NCBI GenBank assembly: GCA_025935925.1
Contig: JAICUI010000028.1
Location: forward strand, 1-39,512
Direction: 5' to 3'
DNA from: Chloroflexota bacterium
Lineage (GTDB): Bacteria > Chloroflexota > Limnocylindria > Limnocylindrales > CSP1-4
DNA: 39,512 nt
The notes under the pieces are model-generated. The model saw only the letters and a program-made list of their open reading frames with translations. It ran no database searches and was not told where the DNA came from. Shown here one piece after another: positions 25,527-33,979 of the stretch (its first letter is position 1; each line of letters starts with the position of its first letter). A program made the translations under genes and the position numbers.

Positions 25527-26791
25527 CCGATCTTCAGGTCCGACGCCGTCTCGGCGCCGGGCTCACCGGCACGGCGCGCGCGATCGAGGTACGTCTGTGC
25601 CTTCGAGATCTCCGTCTCCAGCGCCGTGACCGTCGTCTGCATGTTGTCGAGCGCCTTGAGCTTGAAGGTGTCGATCTCGTCCATCGTCGTGTAGATGTTC
25701 TGGAACGCCGCCTGGAGCTTCTCGATGCCGACGGTCGACGACGCGGCCTGCTCGTGGATCCGCCCGGACTGGTCGCGCAGCATCTGCGAGGTGCTGACGA
25801 TGAGGTTCTCGGTGGTCGTGTTGAGCGCGGTGATCTGGTCGAGGACCAGCCGCTGGTCCGCGAGCGCCTGCGCCACGATGACGGCCGTCCGGAGCGCCGA
25901 CACGGTCGTCGTCGTCGCCCGGTCGACGCCCTTGATCAGCTCGAGGTTGTTCTTGCGCACGAGATCGAGCGCGAGATAGCCCTGCACGCCGACCGCGAGC
26001 TGCGTCGCGAGGTCCTGCACCTTCTGGCGGACGTAGAACAGGAGGTCCTGGCGGAGCGCCGTCGCCTTCGCGGCATCGGTCGCCTCGATCTCCGCGATCC
26101 GGGCGGCGAGCTTCCGGTCGAGCTGCTGTGCCATGTACAGGTACTGGCGCAGCCGCCCGTTCGTCTCCCACAGACGCTGCTGCTCGCCGACGATCGCCGC
26201 GTTGTCGCGGCGCAGCTCGTCCTGGCCCGAGTAGAGCGCCTCGATGATCGCGTTGAGGTGGCCCTGGCTGGACGTGTACCGGTCGAAGTAGTTCCTGACC
26301 CGGTCGCCCGTGCCGAACGGCAGCACGCCGAGCAGCTTGCGGGGGCTGAACATGTCGCCCTGGTGCGACGGGTCGAGCTCCTCGACCGTGCGCCGGAGGT
26401 CGAGCAGCGACTTGCTCACGGTCGACGACTGGCTGAGGCCGCCCTCCTGCATCGACGCGAGCGGCTTGTCGAGCAGCGCGTTGGATACCGACGCCGAGCT
26501 GCGGATGTCCTCGTCACCCATCCTGCGGATGTCCTCGACGCGCGTCCGGAACTCGGGCGCCTGGACGTCGGTGGCGACCACGCCCTCGAGGTAGCGGTCG
26601 ACCATCGCGTCGAGCTTCGCGACGTCCTTGGCGTCGATCGCGAGCGCCGTCTCCGCCTGGGTCGGCGCGACCGGCGCGACCGCGGGCGGTGGCGTCAGGA
26701 CGAGCGTCTCGCCGACGGGCTCGGCGGTCGGGGCTGCCGCGGGGGAGGGCGCGGCCGCGGGCTGCGGCTGGCTGGTGGGCTGGTCGGTCAC
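25523..26791 (-). CDS. telA: TelA-like toxic-anion/envelope-stress protein
   Basis: 422 residues from GTG 26791; GGAG eight bases upstream supports this start over longer readings to 26884. An Ala/Pro-rich N-terminus of about 50 residues precedes a long, almost wholly helical TelA domain: LMVDRYLEGVV-like start, GDMFSPRKLLGVLPFGTGDRVRNYF, then LNAIIEALYSGQDELRRDNAAI and QKVQDLATQLAVGVQGYLALDL. Soluble, no membrane segment. Family members are linked to tellurite and antibiotic tolerance in Firmicutes and others; the mechanism is unknown. First gene of the telA-xpaC-clp-like operon, separated from serS by 160 bases. Confidence 0.88.
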   Translation of the reverse strand: MTDQPTSQPQPAAAPSPAAAPTAEPVGETLVLTPPPAVAPVAPTQAETALAIDAKDVAKLDAMVDRYLEGVVATDVQAPEFRTRVEDIRRMGDEDIRSSASVSNALLDKPLASMQEGGLSQSSTVSKSLLDLRRTVEELDPSHQGDMFSPRKLLGVLPFGTGDRVRNYFDRYTSSQGHLNAIIEALYSGQDELRRDNAAIVGEQQRLWETNGRLRQYLYMAQQLDRKLAARIAEIEATDAAKATALRQDLLFYVRQKVQDLATQLAVGVQGYLALDLVRKNNLELIKGVDRATTTTVSALRTAVIVAQALADQRLVLDQITALNTTTENLIVSTSQMLRDQSGRIHEQAASSTVGIEKLQAAFQNIYTTMDEIDTFKLKALDNMQTTVTALETEISKAQTYLDRARRAGEPGAETASDLKIG

Positions 26792-26906
26792 GAGGCTGTC
26801 TCCAGGCCGTCCGGGCGGTGGTCCGCGCCGGGAATGCCGATGTGCGTGGTCGAACGGGTCCGACCGATGGGGCTCGGGCGCCACGCCGGGCGCCGGACCA
26901 TGGTAG

Positions 26907-26919
26907 GCCCCGCCGGGGC
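26907..26919 (-). terminator. Hairpin downstream of serS
   Basis: GCCCC (26907-26911), loop GCC, GGGGC (26915-26919): a compact 5-bp GC stem 33 bases past the serS stop. No T-run on the minus strand. It lies in the 160-base gap before telA and probably marks the end of the greA-lysS-serS transcript, though read-through into telA cannot be excluded. Confidence 0.4.
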
Positions 26920-26951
26920 AGGTGCCACGTGCGCGTTCGCCGCCGAGGTCG

Positions 26952-28277
26952 TCAGTCGGTCGCCTTCGCGCGGATCGTGTCCGTGCCCAGGTACGGGCGA
27001 AGGACCTCCGGGACCGCGATCGAGCCGTCCGGCTGCTGGTAGACCTCGAGGATCGCCGCGACGATCCGCGCCAGCGCGAGGCCCGACCCGTTCAGCGTGT
27101 GGACGAGCTCGGGCTTCGCGCCCTTCTCGGGGCGGTACCGGATGGCCATCCGGCGCGCCTGGTAGTCGCCGAAGTTCGAGCACGAGCTGACCTCCAGCCA
27201 GCGCTCCACCCCCGGCGCCCAGACCTCGAGGTCGTACTTCTTGCGCTGGACGAAGCCCATCTCGCCCGTGCTCATCAGCAGCACGCGGTACGGCAGCCCG
27301 AGGCGCTGCAGGAGCACCTCCGCGCGCTCCGTCATCCACTCGAGCGCCTGGGGGCTGTCCTCCGGCTTCTCGAACAGGACCATCTCCACCTTGTCGAACT
27401 GGTGGACGCGCAGGATCCCGCGGGTGTCCTTGCCCGCGGCGCCCGCCTCCCGCCGGAAGCACGGCGAGTACGCCGCGTAGCGAATCGGGAGATCGGCGGC
27501 GTCGAGGATCTCGTCGCGGTGGAGGTTCGTGACCGGGATCTCCGCGGTGGGGACCAGGTACAGGTCGTCGCGCGTGACGACGTACATCTGGTCCTCCTTG
27601 TCGGGGATCTGGCCGGTGCCGGTCGCGCTCGCCGTGTTGACGACGGCGGGCGGCCAGACCTCGGTGAACCCGTGCTCGGAGGTGTGGACGTCGAGGAAGT
27701 ACGAGATCAGGCCGCGCTGGAGCCGCGAGCCGTCGCCCTTGTAGACGGGGAACCCCGAGCCCGCGATCTTGGCGCCGCGGGGGTTGTCGATGATGTCGAG
27801 CGCCGCGCCCAGCTCCCAGTGCGGCTTCCGCTCCCAGGTCGTCCCGTCCGCGGCGGTCGCGTCGTGCGGCGCCGGGTCGCCCCACGTCCGGACGGTCTGG
27901 TTCGCCTCCTCGCCGCCCACCGGGACCTCGGGGTCGGCGGGGTTCGGGATCCGGAGGAGCAGGTCCTCGAGCTCCTGCTCGGCCCGCGCCAGCTCGGCGT
28001 CGATCGCGTCGATGCGGGCGCCGGCGGCGGTCGACGCGTCGCGGAGCGCCTTGACCTCGTCGCCGTCGGGCCTGGCGCCGGCCCGGATCGCCTCGCCGAT
28101 CTGCTTGCTCGCCGCGTTGCGCTCGGCCTTCTTCGCGTCCGACTCCGCCTGGAGCGCGCGACGGCGCTTGTCCACCTCGATCGCCCGGTCGACGAGGTCC
28201 GGGTCCTCTCGCTTGTCGATCGCCCCCTGGCGGATGCGCTCCGGCTCGTCACGCAGCCGCTGGACACCGACGCTCAT
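26952..28277 (-). CDS. serS: Seryl-tRNA synthetase
   Basis: 441 residues from ATG 28277, overlapping the lysS stop (ATGA). The N-terminal antiparallel coiled coil (about residues 30-105, rich in Lys/Glu/Ala) binds the long variable arm of tRNA-Ser. The class II core has TAEIPVTNLHRDEIL, motif 2 in PCFRREAGAAGKDTRG, VHQFDKVEM and motif 3 NGSGLALARI. Length is normal for bacterial SerRS. It charges, among others, the tRNA-Ser(UGA) present in this window. Longer frames extending upstream to 29291 are antisense-like and not real. Confidence 0.97.
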   Translation of the reverse strand: MSVGVQRLRDEPERIRQGAIDKREDPDLVDRAIEVDKRRRALQAESDAKKAERNAASKQIGEAIRAGARPDGDEVKALRDASTAAGARIDAIDAELARAEQELEDLLLRIPNPADPEVPVGGEEANQTVRTWGDPAPHDATAADGTTWERKPHWELGAALDIIDNPRGAKIAGSGFPVYKGDGSRLQRGLISYFLDVHTSEHGFTEVWPPAVVNTASATGTGQIPDKEDQMYVVTRDDLYLVPTAEIPVTNLHRDEILDAADLPIRYAAYSPCFRREAGAAGKDTRGILRVHQFDKVEMVLFEKPEDSPQALEWMTERAEVLLQRLGLPYRVLLMSTGEMGFVQRKKYDLEVWAPGVERWLEVSSCSNFGDYQARRMAIRYRPEKGAKPELVHTLNGSGLALARIVAAILEVYQQPDGSIAVPEVLRPYLGTDTIRAKATD

Positions 28278-29881
28278 GCGATCGCCTCCCCGACCGTGCC
28301 CGCCTGCTCGAGCCGGCTGATGACGAACTGGCGGTCGAGACTCGCGAGCAGCCAGCCCGCGCGCGGGCCGTTGGGCCGGCCGAGGAACGCGAGGTACAGG
28401 GCGTTGAACGCGGCCTTGGCGTCGAGCCCGTGCTCGGCGGCGACCGCGAAGGCGGCGGCCTGCCATTGCTCGCCGCTCGCCGGCGCGTCGCCGTGGGACG
28501 CGGCGGCGGCCAGGCCGCGCAGGAAGCCGCGCTGCTCCGGACGCAGCTGCTCGGCCCCGACCGGCAGCGAGTCGCGGCGGATCTCGAGCCGGGCGCGCTC
28601 GGGTGCGTAGGCCTCCAGCCAGCGGCGGACGGCGTCGCGACGGGTCTCGAGCTCCGCGTGCTCGGCCGCCGTGAGCGGGCTCCCCTTCTCCGCGACGACG
28701 CGCGCCTCGACGTCGACGCCCGGGACCTGCGCGAGCAGCGCGAGGTGGCCGAACGCGGGGCGGAACGCGCCGGCGGCCTGCGCGACGTCCGCATTCGGGT
28801 CGAGCAGGGAGTAGCGGAAGATCGATTCGTGCCCCGACGGCAGCTCGCCCTTCACCTCGCGGCCCGCGGTCGCAGCGGCCAGCCGGTCGAACTCGTCGAA
28901 CAGCCGCGGAACGGCGTCGGTGCCCTCCGGGTCGAAGTCGATCGCCGTCTCCGGCCGCGGCCGGATGAACAGGAACCGCGTCTGCTCCGGGGGCACGATC
29001 TCGGTGAACCGGTACGCGGCGGCGCCCAGGCCCTTGGACGTCGACATCTTGCGGCCCGCGATGTTGAGGAACTCGTAGGGGAAGTTGCGCGGAGGCTCGC
29101 GCTCGAACACTTCGCGCGCGATCGCATCGCTCCGGTCGCGCGATCCGCCGGCGGTGGCGAGGTCCTTGCCGTTGGGCTCGATCGTCACGCCGAACAGGCT
29201 CCACTGCGCCGCCCACTCGAGGTTCCAGGGCAGCTTCGCCGCCCCGCCGAAGGGGCTCACCCGGCCGGTCCAGCCGCAGCCCGTAGCCCACTCCACGAGG
29301 TCGGGCCGGCAGTCGACCTTCACCGTCTCGCCGTCCCAGTCGCTCGCGATCGTCGTGCCGACCTTGCCGCAGTTCGGGCAGATCACGCTGACGGGGAGCC
29401 AGTGATCCGGGTGCTGGACGTTCGCGACGCGCCGGTAGATCTCACGAACCGTCGCGGCGCGGTCGAGCGCGATCCGGGTGAATCCGTCCATCTGCCCCGT
29501 CGGGTAGATCTCGCTCATCCAGTAGTAGCGGTCGGGATGGATCCCGAGGCCCGCGAACAGGTCGATGAACGTCTGGGCGTGGTGCCGCGCGTACGAGGCG
29601 TGCCCGTCGCCGGCCTGGTCGGGAATGTGCGCGAGCGGCCGGCCCATCTCGCGCTCGATGGCGTCGGGGCTCAGGAGCGCCTGCGCGTCCATCGGGTCCA
29701 TGTCGTCGACGCCGTAGAGGAGCGTCGTCTCGATGCCGCGGGCGCGGAGCGCGCGCGTGATGACGTCGAGGATGACGGGTCCCCGGAGGCTCCCGACGTG
29801 GACGGTTCCGGACGGCGTCTTGGAGTCGTTGACGACCTGCGGTCCATCGACGCTTGCCGCAAGTTCATCGGCCCAGTCCAC
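28274..29881 (-). CDS. lysS: Lysyl-tRNA synthetase, class I
   Basis: 535 residues from GTG 29881, with GGAGG seven bases upstream. The class I signatures are HVGS (residues 28-31, the HIGH box) and KMSTS (278-282, the KMSKS box). CPNCG followed by a second Cys pair near the middle suggests a zinc-binding insertion. The C-terminal half is the alpha-helical anticodon-binding cage of class I LysRS. Most bacteria use the unrelated class II enzyme; class I is found in archaea and scattered bacteria. No class II enzyme is seen here. Stop overlaps the serS start, so the two synthetases are coupled. Confidence 0.95.
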   Translation of the reverse strand: MDWADELAASVDGPQVVNDSKTPSGTVHVGSLRGPVILDVITRALRARGIETTLLYGVDDMDPMDAQALLSPDAIEREMGRPLAHIPDQAGDGHASYARHHAQTFIDLFAGLGIHPDRYYWMSEIYPTGQMDGFTRIALDRAATVREIYRRVANVQHPDHWLPVSVICPNCGKVGTTIASDWDGETVKVDCRPDLVEWATGCGWTGRVSPFGGAAKLPWNLEWAAQWSLFGVTIEPNGKDLATAGGSRDRSDAIAREVFEREPPRNFPYEFLNIAGRKMSTSKGLGAAAYRFTEIVPPEQTRFLFIRPRPETAIDFDPEGTDAVPRLFDEFDRLAAATAGREVKGELPSGHESIFRYSLLDPNADVAQAAGAFRPAFGHLALLAQVPGVDVEARVVAEKGSPLTAAEHAELETRRDAVRRWLEAYAPERARLEIRRDSLPVGAEQLRPEQRGFLRGLAAAASHGDAPASGEQWQAAAFAVAAEHGLDAKAAFNALYLAFLGRPNGPRAGWLLASLDRQFVISRLEQAGTVGEAIA

Positions 29882-29915
29882 GAGCGTGCCTCCACCCTCA
29901 ACGGCCGTCGCCGCT

Positions 29916-29931
29916 GCCGCCCGATGGCGGC
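29916..29931 (-). other. Hairpin in the greA-lysS intergenic leader
   Basis: GCCGCC (29916-29921), loop CGAT, GGCGGC (29926-29931), a perfect 6-bp stem within the 155-base gap between greA and lysS. No T-run follows. It could be an mRNA processing or stability element. The gap otherwise shows only the lysS ribosome site GGAGG. Confidence 0.4.
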
Positions 29932-30036
29932 GTTGCGCGCTTCGCTCCGCCCGCCAGCAACTTCGTGTGCGCTCGCTCCGGTGCTCGAGCCCCCCTTGCC
30001 CTCAACCGGCCTCGGCGACGATCGCAGACCGAGGAG

Positions 30037-30501
30037 CTACGAGATCTCGACGATCGTGTAGGAGAAGTCCCCGGCCGGGACCTTCACGAGGACCTTCTCG
30101 CCCTTCTTCTTGCCCAGCAGGGCGCGTCCGACCGGCGACTCGTTCGAGATCTTGCCGGCCGCGGGCTTGGCCTCGGCGGAGCCGACGATCTGGAAGGTCT
30201 CGGGGCCGTCCTCGCCATCGACCTTGACCGTCGAGCCGATCTGGACGTGGTCGGTCGAGGTGTGCTCGTCGATGAGCGTGGCGTTCTTGATCATCGCCTC
30301 GAGCGTCTGGATCCGGCCCTCGACGAACGCCTGCTCGTTCTTGGCGTCCTCGTACTCGGCGTTCTCGCTGAGGTCGCCGTGCTCCTTCGCGTCGTGGATG
30401 CGCTGGGCGATCTCGGGACGCCGGACGTTCAGCATCTCCTCGAGCTCCGCGCGGAGCTTCTCGAGGCCGTCCTTGCTGATGTAGGTCGTCTTGCCGTTCA
30501 T
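30037..30501 (-). CDS. greA: Transcript cleavage factor GreA
   Basis: 154 residues from ATG 30501, the standard GreA length. The N-terminal coiled coil (about 8-78) has the tip motif GDLSENAEY with D43 and E46, the acidic pair that reaches the RNA polymerase active site. The C-terminal FKBP-like domain has IGSTVKV, ISNESPVGRALLGK and the final GDFSYTIVEI. It rescues backtracked polymerase. No good ribosome site is visible ahead of the start; the upstream leader is probably structured. First gene of the cluster with lysS and serS. Confidence 0.96.
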   Translation of the reverse strand: MNGKTTYISKDGLEKLRAELEEMLNVRRPEIAQRIHDAKEHGDLSENAEYEDAKNEQAFVEGRIQTLEAMIKNATLIDEHTSTDHVQIGSTVKVDGEDGPETFQIVGSAEAKPAAGKISNESPVGRALLGKKKGEKVLVKVPAGDFSYTIVEIS

Positions 30502-30568
30502 GGGTAGGTGGGTTCCCCGAGGTGCGGGACCGGCGCCACAGGGCCGTCGCCGCTCGGTCGGTGTGAAC

Positions 30569-30610
30569 AAAAGGACCCCGGGGCGCCCTGCGCGCCACCG
30601 AGGGTCTCGG
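30569..30610 (-). terminator. Attenuator-like terminator with competing hairpin ahead of greA
   Basis: On the minus strand bases 30606-30592 pair with 30586-30574 in a 13-bp GC-rich stem with two single-base bulges (30597, 30601) and a 5-nt loop. The stem is followed by CTTTTG. This is a good intrinsic terminator. A second perfect hairpin, CCGAG-ACC-CTCGG (30598-30610), uses the 5' arm of that stem, so the two cannot form together. It ends 68 bases before the greA start. It could terminate the upstream sugar operon or act as an attenuator in a greA leader. Confidence 0.6.
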
Positions 30611-30778
30611 ATCGTCGCGGAATGGTATCCACGGCCCCCGGTTCCGTCAAAGCATCCGAGGTACCACGGACGCTCGCCGGCGTTGCTCCGACGTCGCAGT
30701 TCGCCGCCTCCGCTACGGCCAGGCACCCAGTCCCGTGACGAACCACCCAGCCACGAGTCGGCCATAACCCGAGTGCGA

Positions 30779-30853
30779 GGTTCGCCACGGAACCACGAGT
30801 GCCAGTTACGCCTCCCACAACCCGAACTCGGCCCGGTGGTTCGCCACCGGAAC
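30779..30853. repeat. Two near-identical GGTTCGCCAC(C)GGAAC elements
   Basis: GGTTCGCCACGGAAC at 30779-30793 and GGTTCGCCACCGGAAC at 30838-30853 differ by one inserted C and start 59 bases apart. Each can fold on itself. They lie in the non-coding leader upstream of greA. Whether they are protein or RNA elements is not known. Confidence 0.5.
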
Positions 30854-31041
30854 AGACGCAAGGTTCCGCCGGCGGCGGTTGGTGCGATGTGCGCTTGGAC
30901 ATCCATTGCGACCATGTAGGCGCGCAAGCCGGCAGGGATTCGCAGGCTCGCGCGCCGACACAGCCCAAAGCGCGTCGTTCGGTGCGATACGGACACGACC
31001 AACTTCCGGGCGTACACGACGTCATGCGAGGCTCGCCGCCT

Positions 31042-32100
31042 CTAGAACCGGATCAGGCGCAGCGCGTTGTCGCGGTAGACCCGGCGAAGCAGCTCGTCGG
31101 GCAGTTCGAGGCCGTGGATCCGCCAGCGGCCCTGGGTTGGGGCCGCGTCCTCGTCGACGTCGTAGGCGAACGACTCGTCGGCCGTCTCGAGGAACCGGTA
31201 GTAGACGCGGTACCACGCGGGATCGGGCCCCATGTCGGTGCCGAACAGGACGCGGTCGGGCCAGCGCTCGATGAACGCCCGCGCGGTCCGCGGCTGCCGG
31301 CCGAGCTCCGCGATCCGCGCCGCGAGGTCGACGTGGAAGTTCGGGGAGCGCTCGAGGATCGTCGAGACTCGCCCGAGGTCCTCCGCCGCGCATCCGACAT
31401 GCGCCCCGATGAACGCCGTGCCCGGATGCCGCGCGACGACCGCCTCGAGCCCGTCGATCAGCTCGTCGAATGGCGGGAAGCCCTCGAGCTCCGGTCGGCC
31501 CGGCGGGCGCGTCGGCCAGAAGTGCCAGTCCGGGTTCTCGCGCAGCTCCTCCCAGCGCTCGTTGTGCTCGTCGAGCGGGTCGAAGAACGCGATCGGGTCG
31601 GCGATGTGGATCGTGACCGGCACGCCGAGCTCGCCGGCCGCCGCCCAGAGCGGATCGAGCCGGGCGTCGTCCACCGGGACCAGACGCCCGCCCGGGTCCC
31701 GTGCCCGCAGCCCGAGCTTCTTCCAGACCTTCAGCCCGCGGGCACCCGCTGCGACGCCGTCCCGCAGCCGCGCGGCCTCGGTCTCACCGAACGCGCGATC
31801 GGACGCCCAGCGCTCGTAGTCGAGCGCCGCGAACACCGCCACGCGCCCGGGCAGCGCGTCCTGCCAGCGGGCGATCTCGCGTCGCAGCCGGTCGCCCCAG
31901 CCGCCGTCGAGGTCGACGACCGCCGCCACCCCGGCTTCGTCCATCGCCGCCTCGAGGTCCGACGCGGACCGCTCGGACCACTCCTTGCCGAACGGCTGCC
32001 CGAGGTGGTTGTGCGCGTCGATCACCGGAAACCGCGGCCGGTCGACCCGGTGCTCGGGAACGCGCAGCCGCTGCCTCGGCAGGTACGTGGCGAGGTCCAC
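31042..32100 (-). CDS. Amidohydrolase-2 family metal-dependent hydrolase
   Basis: 352 residues from GTG 32100, whose G is shared with the upstream TAG (TAGTG). The metal-site pattern of the family is complete: DAHNHLG near residue 27 (HxH), VTIHIAD, IGAHVG and LFGTDMG. GLKVWKKLGL near the middle may supply an active-site lysine. No signal peptide; a cytoplasmic TIM-barrel enzyme. Family members are hydrolases, lactonases and decarboxylases. As last gene of a sugar-uptake operon, a sugar-lactone hydrolase or a downstream catabolic step is plausible, but the substrate cannot be read from sequence. Confidence 0.85.
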   Translation of the reverse strand: MDLATYLPRQRLRVPEHRVDRPRFPVIDAHNHLGQPFGKEWSERSASDLEAAMDEAGVAAVVDLDGGWGDRLRREIARWQDALPGRVAVFAALDYERWASDRAFGETEAARLRDGVAAGARGLKVWKKLGLRARDPGGRLVPVDDARLDPLWAAAGELGVPVTIHIADPIAFFDPLDEHNERWEELRENPDWHFWPTRPPGRPELEGFPPFDELIDGLEAVVARHPGTAFIGAHVGCAAEDLGRVSTILERSPNFHVDLAARIAELGRQPRTARAFIERWPDRVLFGTDMGPDPAWYRVYYRFLETADESFAYDVDEDAAPTQGRWRIHGLELPDELLRRVYRDNALRLIRF

Positions 32101-33053
32101 TAGCCCTTGAGCCCCGACAGCGCGATGCCCCGCACGAAGTACTGCTGCGCGAGCACGAACAGGATGATCATCGGCGCGAGGCTGACCAGCGCCCCCGCCA
32201 TCATCTCCGGCCACTTGCCGACGTACTGGCCCTGGAAGAACGCGAGCCCGACCGTCGTCGTGTACTGGTCGAGGTGCTGCAGGTAGATCAGCGGGTTGAG
32301 CAGGTCGTTCCACGTCCACATGAAGGTGAAGATCGCGAGGGTTGCGAGCGCCGGCCTTGCCAGCGGCAGGTAGATCCGGCGGAAGATCTGCCACGGGTTC
32401 GCGCCGTCCACGCGGGCGGCGTCGGCGAGCTCCGCGGGGATGCCCAGGAAGGACTGGCGAAGCAGGAACGTCCCGAACGCGCCGCCCAGCCACGCGCCGA
32501 CCCATAGCGGCTCCTGCGTTCCGTAGAACGACCCCGTCGGGCTCGGTGGCCACGGCAGCGACTTCCACAGGATGAAGTTCGGGACGAGGACGACCTGGAA
32601 CGGGATGATCAGGGTCGCGAGCAGGAGCCCGAAGATCGGCCCCTTGAACCGGAACGAGATCGCCGCGAACGCATACGCCGCCATCGAGCACGTGACGAGC
32701 TGGCCGCCCGTGTTGAGCAGCGCGAGCTTGAGCGAGTTGAGGAAGAAGTCGCCGAAGGTCACGCCGGGCAGGGCGTTCCACATGGTGGCGTAGTTCTCCC
32801 AGTGGGCGCCCGACGGCAGGCTCAGCGGCGGCGCACCGAAGACCTCGGCCCGGGTCTTGAGCGACGTGATCACCATCCAGAAGAACGGGATCATCATCAC
32901 GAGGCCGCCCGCGATGAGGACGCCGTACAGCACGAGGCGGCGCGAGCGGCGCATGACCGTCCGACGCGCGGGCATCCGCCCCGACCGCCGCTCCGCGAGC
33001 GCGACGGCCGCCGAGCGGGCCGCCGGCGTCGACGTGACGGGTCCCGCGGTCAC
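32100..33053 (-). CDS. Sugar ABC transporter permease, MalG/UgpE type
   Basis: 317 residues from GTG 33053, overlapping the stop of the other permease (GTGA). About 40 basic N-terminal residues precede six transmembrane helices, starting LVLYGVLIAGGLVMMIPFF. The cytoplasmic EAA loop reads ADAARVDGANPWQIFRRIYLPLARP, which docks the ATPase. With the next gene it forms the channel of a CUT1-family importer. No ATPase is encoded in the operon; a shared MsmK/UgpC-type ATPase elsewhere is the usual solution. Confidence 0.93.
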   Translation of the reverse strand: MTAGPVTSTPAARSAAVALAERRSGRMPARRTVMRRSRRLVLYGVLIAGGLVMMIPFFWMVITSLKTRAEVFGAPPLSLPSGAHWENYATMWNALPGVTFGDFFLNSLKLALLNTGGQLVTCSMAAYAFAAISFRFKGPIFGLLLATLIIPFQVVLVPNFILWKSLPWPPSPTGSFYGTQEPLWVGAWLGGAFGTFLLRQSFLGIPAELADAARVDGANPWQIFRRIYLPLARPALATLAIFTFMWTWNDLLNPLIYLQHLDQYTTTVGLAFFQGQYVGKWPEMMAGALVSLAPMIILFVLAQQYFVRGIALSGLKG

Positions 33054-33973
33054 TGGTAGTGCACCCAGCGGTTCTGCGACCGGAAGTAGACGACGGTGAG
33101 CACCGCAACGATCAGGAACAGGATCCACGACGCGGCGGCCGCCTCCCCCATCCGGAAGAACTTGAAGCCGCTCTCGTAGATGAAGTAGACGAGCGTGATG
33201 GTCGCCTCGGTGGGCTTTCCGGGCCGGGCGAGGATGTAGACCTGGTCGAACACCTGGAACGACCCGATCAGCGACAGGATCCCGGTGAAGAAGATGCTCG
33301 GGGTCAGGAGCGGGAGGGTGACGTTCCGCAGCTTCGGCCAGCGTCCGGCTCCGTCGACCGAGGCGGCGTCGTAGTACTCCTGCGGAATCGCCTGGAGGCC
33401 CGCGAGGAACACGATGACGTTGATCCCGAGGCCCTGCCACACGCTCATCGCGACGATCGACGGCATCGCCCAGAACGGGTCCGTGATCCACTTCTGGGGC
33501 GGCAGCCCGACGACGCCGATGGCCTGGTTGAGCAGCCCGCTCGCCGGGCTGTAGATCCACGCCCACACGAGGCCCACGGCCGTCGCCGAGGTCACGACGG
33601 GCAGGAAGTACGCCGTGCGGATGAGCGCGATGCCGCGCAGCGGCTGGTTGAGCGCGAGCGCGAGGGCGAGCGCGAGGACCAGCCCGATCGGCGCGGACAG
33701 CAGCGTGTAGATCGCCGTGTTCCGGAGCGAGACGAGGAAGCGGGGGTCGTTGGCGAGGTTGACGAAGTTGTCGATGCCGACGAACTGCGGCGGCCGGAGC
33801 AGGTCCCACGACGTCAGGCTGATCCCGAACGACGCGAGGATCGGGCCCGCCGAGAGCAGCGCGAGGCCGACGAGGGTGGGCGCCAGGAACAGCAGCGCCC
33901 ACCATCCCTCGCCGGCTCGCGGGCCCTTCCGGCGCCGTCCGCGGGCGGCGCCGAACGGGATCGGGAGGGCCAT
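33050..33973 (-). CDS. Sugar ABC transporter permease, MalF/UgpA type
   Basis: 307 residues from ATG 33973. Six helices, the first WWALLFLAPTLVGLALLSAGP; EAA loop YDAASVDGAGRWPKLRNVTLPLLTP. It pairs with the MalG-type permease downstream. The start lies six bases after the binding-protein stop, so the genes are one transcription unit. Confidence 0.94.
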   Translation of the reverse strand: MALPIPFGAARGRRRKGPRAGEGWWALLFLAPTLVGLALLSAGPILASFGISLTSWDLLRPPQFVGIDNFVNLANDPRFLVSLRNTAIYTLLSAPIGLVLALALALALNQPLRGIALIRTAYFLPVVTSATAVGLVWAWIYSPASGLLNQAIGVVGLPPQKWITDPFWAMPSIVAMSVWQGLGINVIVFLAGLQAIPQEYYDAASVDGAGRWPKLRNVTLPLLTPSIFFTGILSLIGSFQVFDQVYILARPGKPTEATITLVYFIYESGFKFFRMGEAAAASWILFLIVAVLTVVYFRSQNRWVHYQ

Positions 33974-33979
33974 CGACGG

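Larger units (their letters stand above)
30502..31041. other. 540-bp non-coding region upstream of greA
   Basis: No convincing gene on either strand; the open frames here have no recognisable protein pattern. Composition is visibly less GC-rich than the rest of the window. On the minus strand it contains a perfect 7-bp hairpin, CCGGTGG-CGAA-CCACCGG (30833-30850), a second hairpin GGTTC/GAACC (30779-30794), and the attenuator-like structure at 30569-30610. The two hairpins share the word GTGGCGAAC, so part of the region is a loose repeat. Best read as a long structured leader or a decayed insertion ahead of greA. Confidence 0.55.

Noticed and set aside
30569-30660. Canonical T-box leader for the synthetase genes
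   Set aside because: Only a UGGC word and a competing hairpin are present; the conserved T-box block with ACCGCG and the stem I motifs are not seen, so I call it only attenuator-like.
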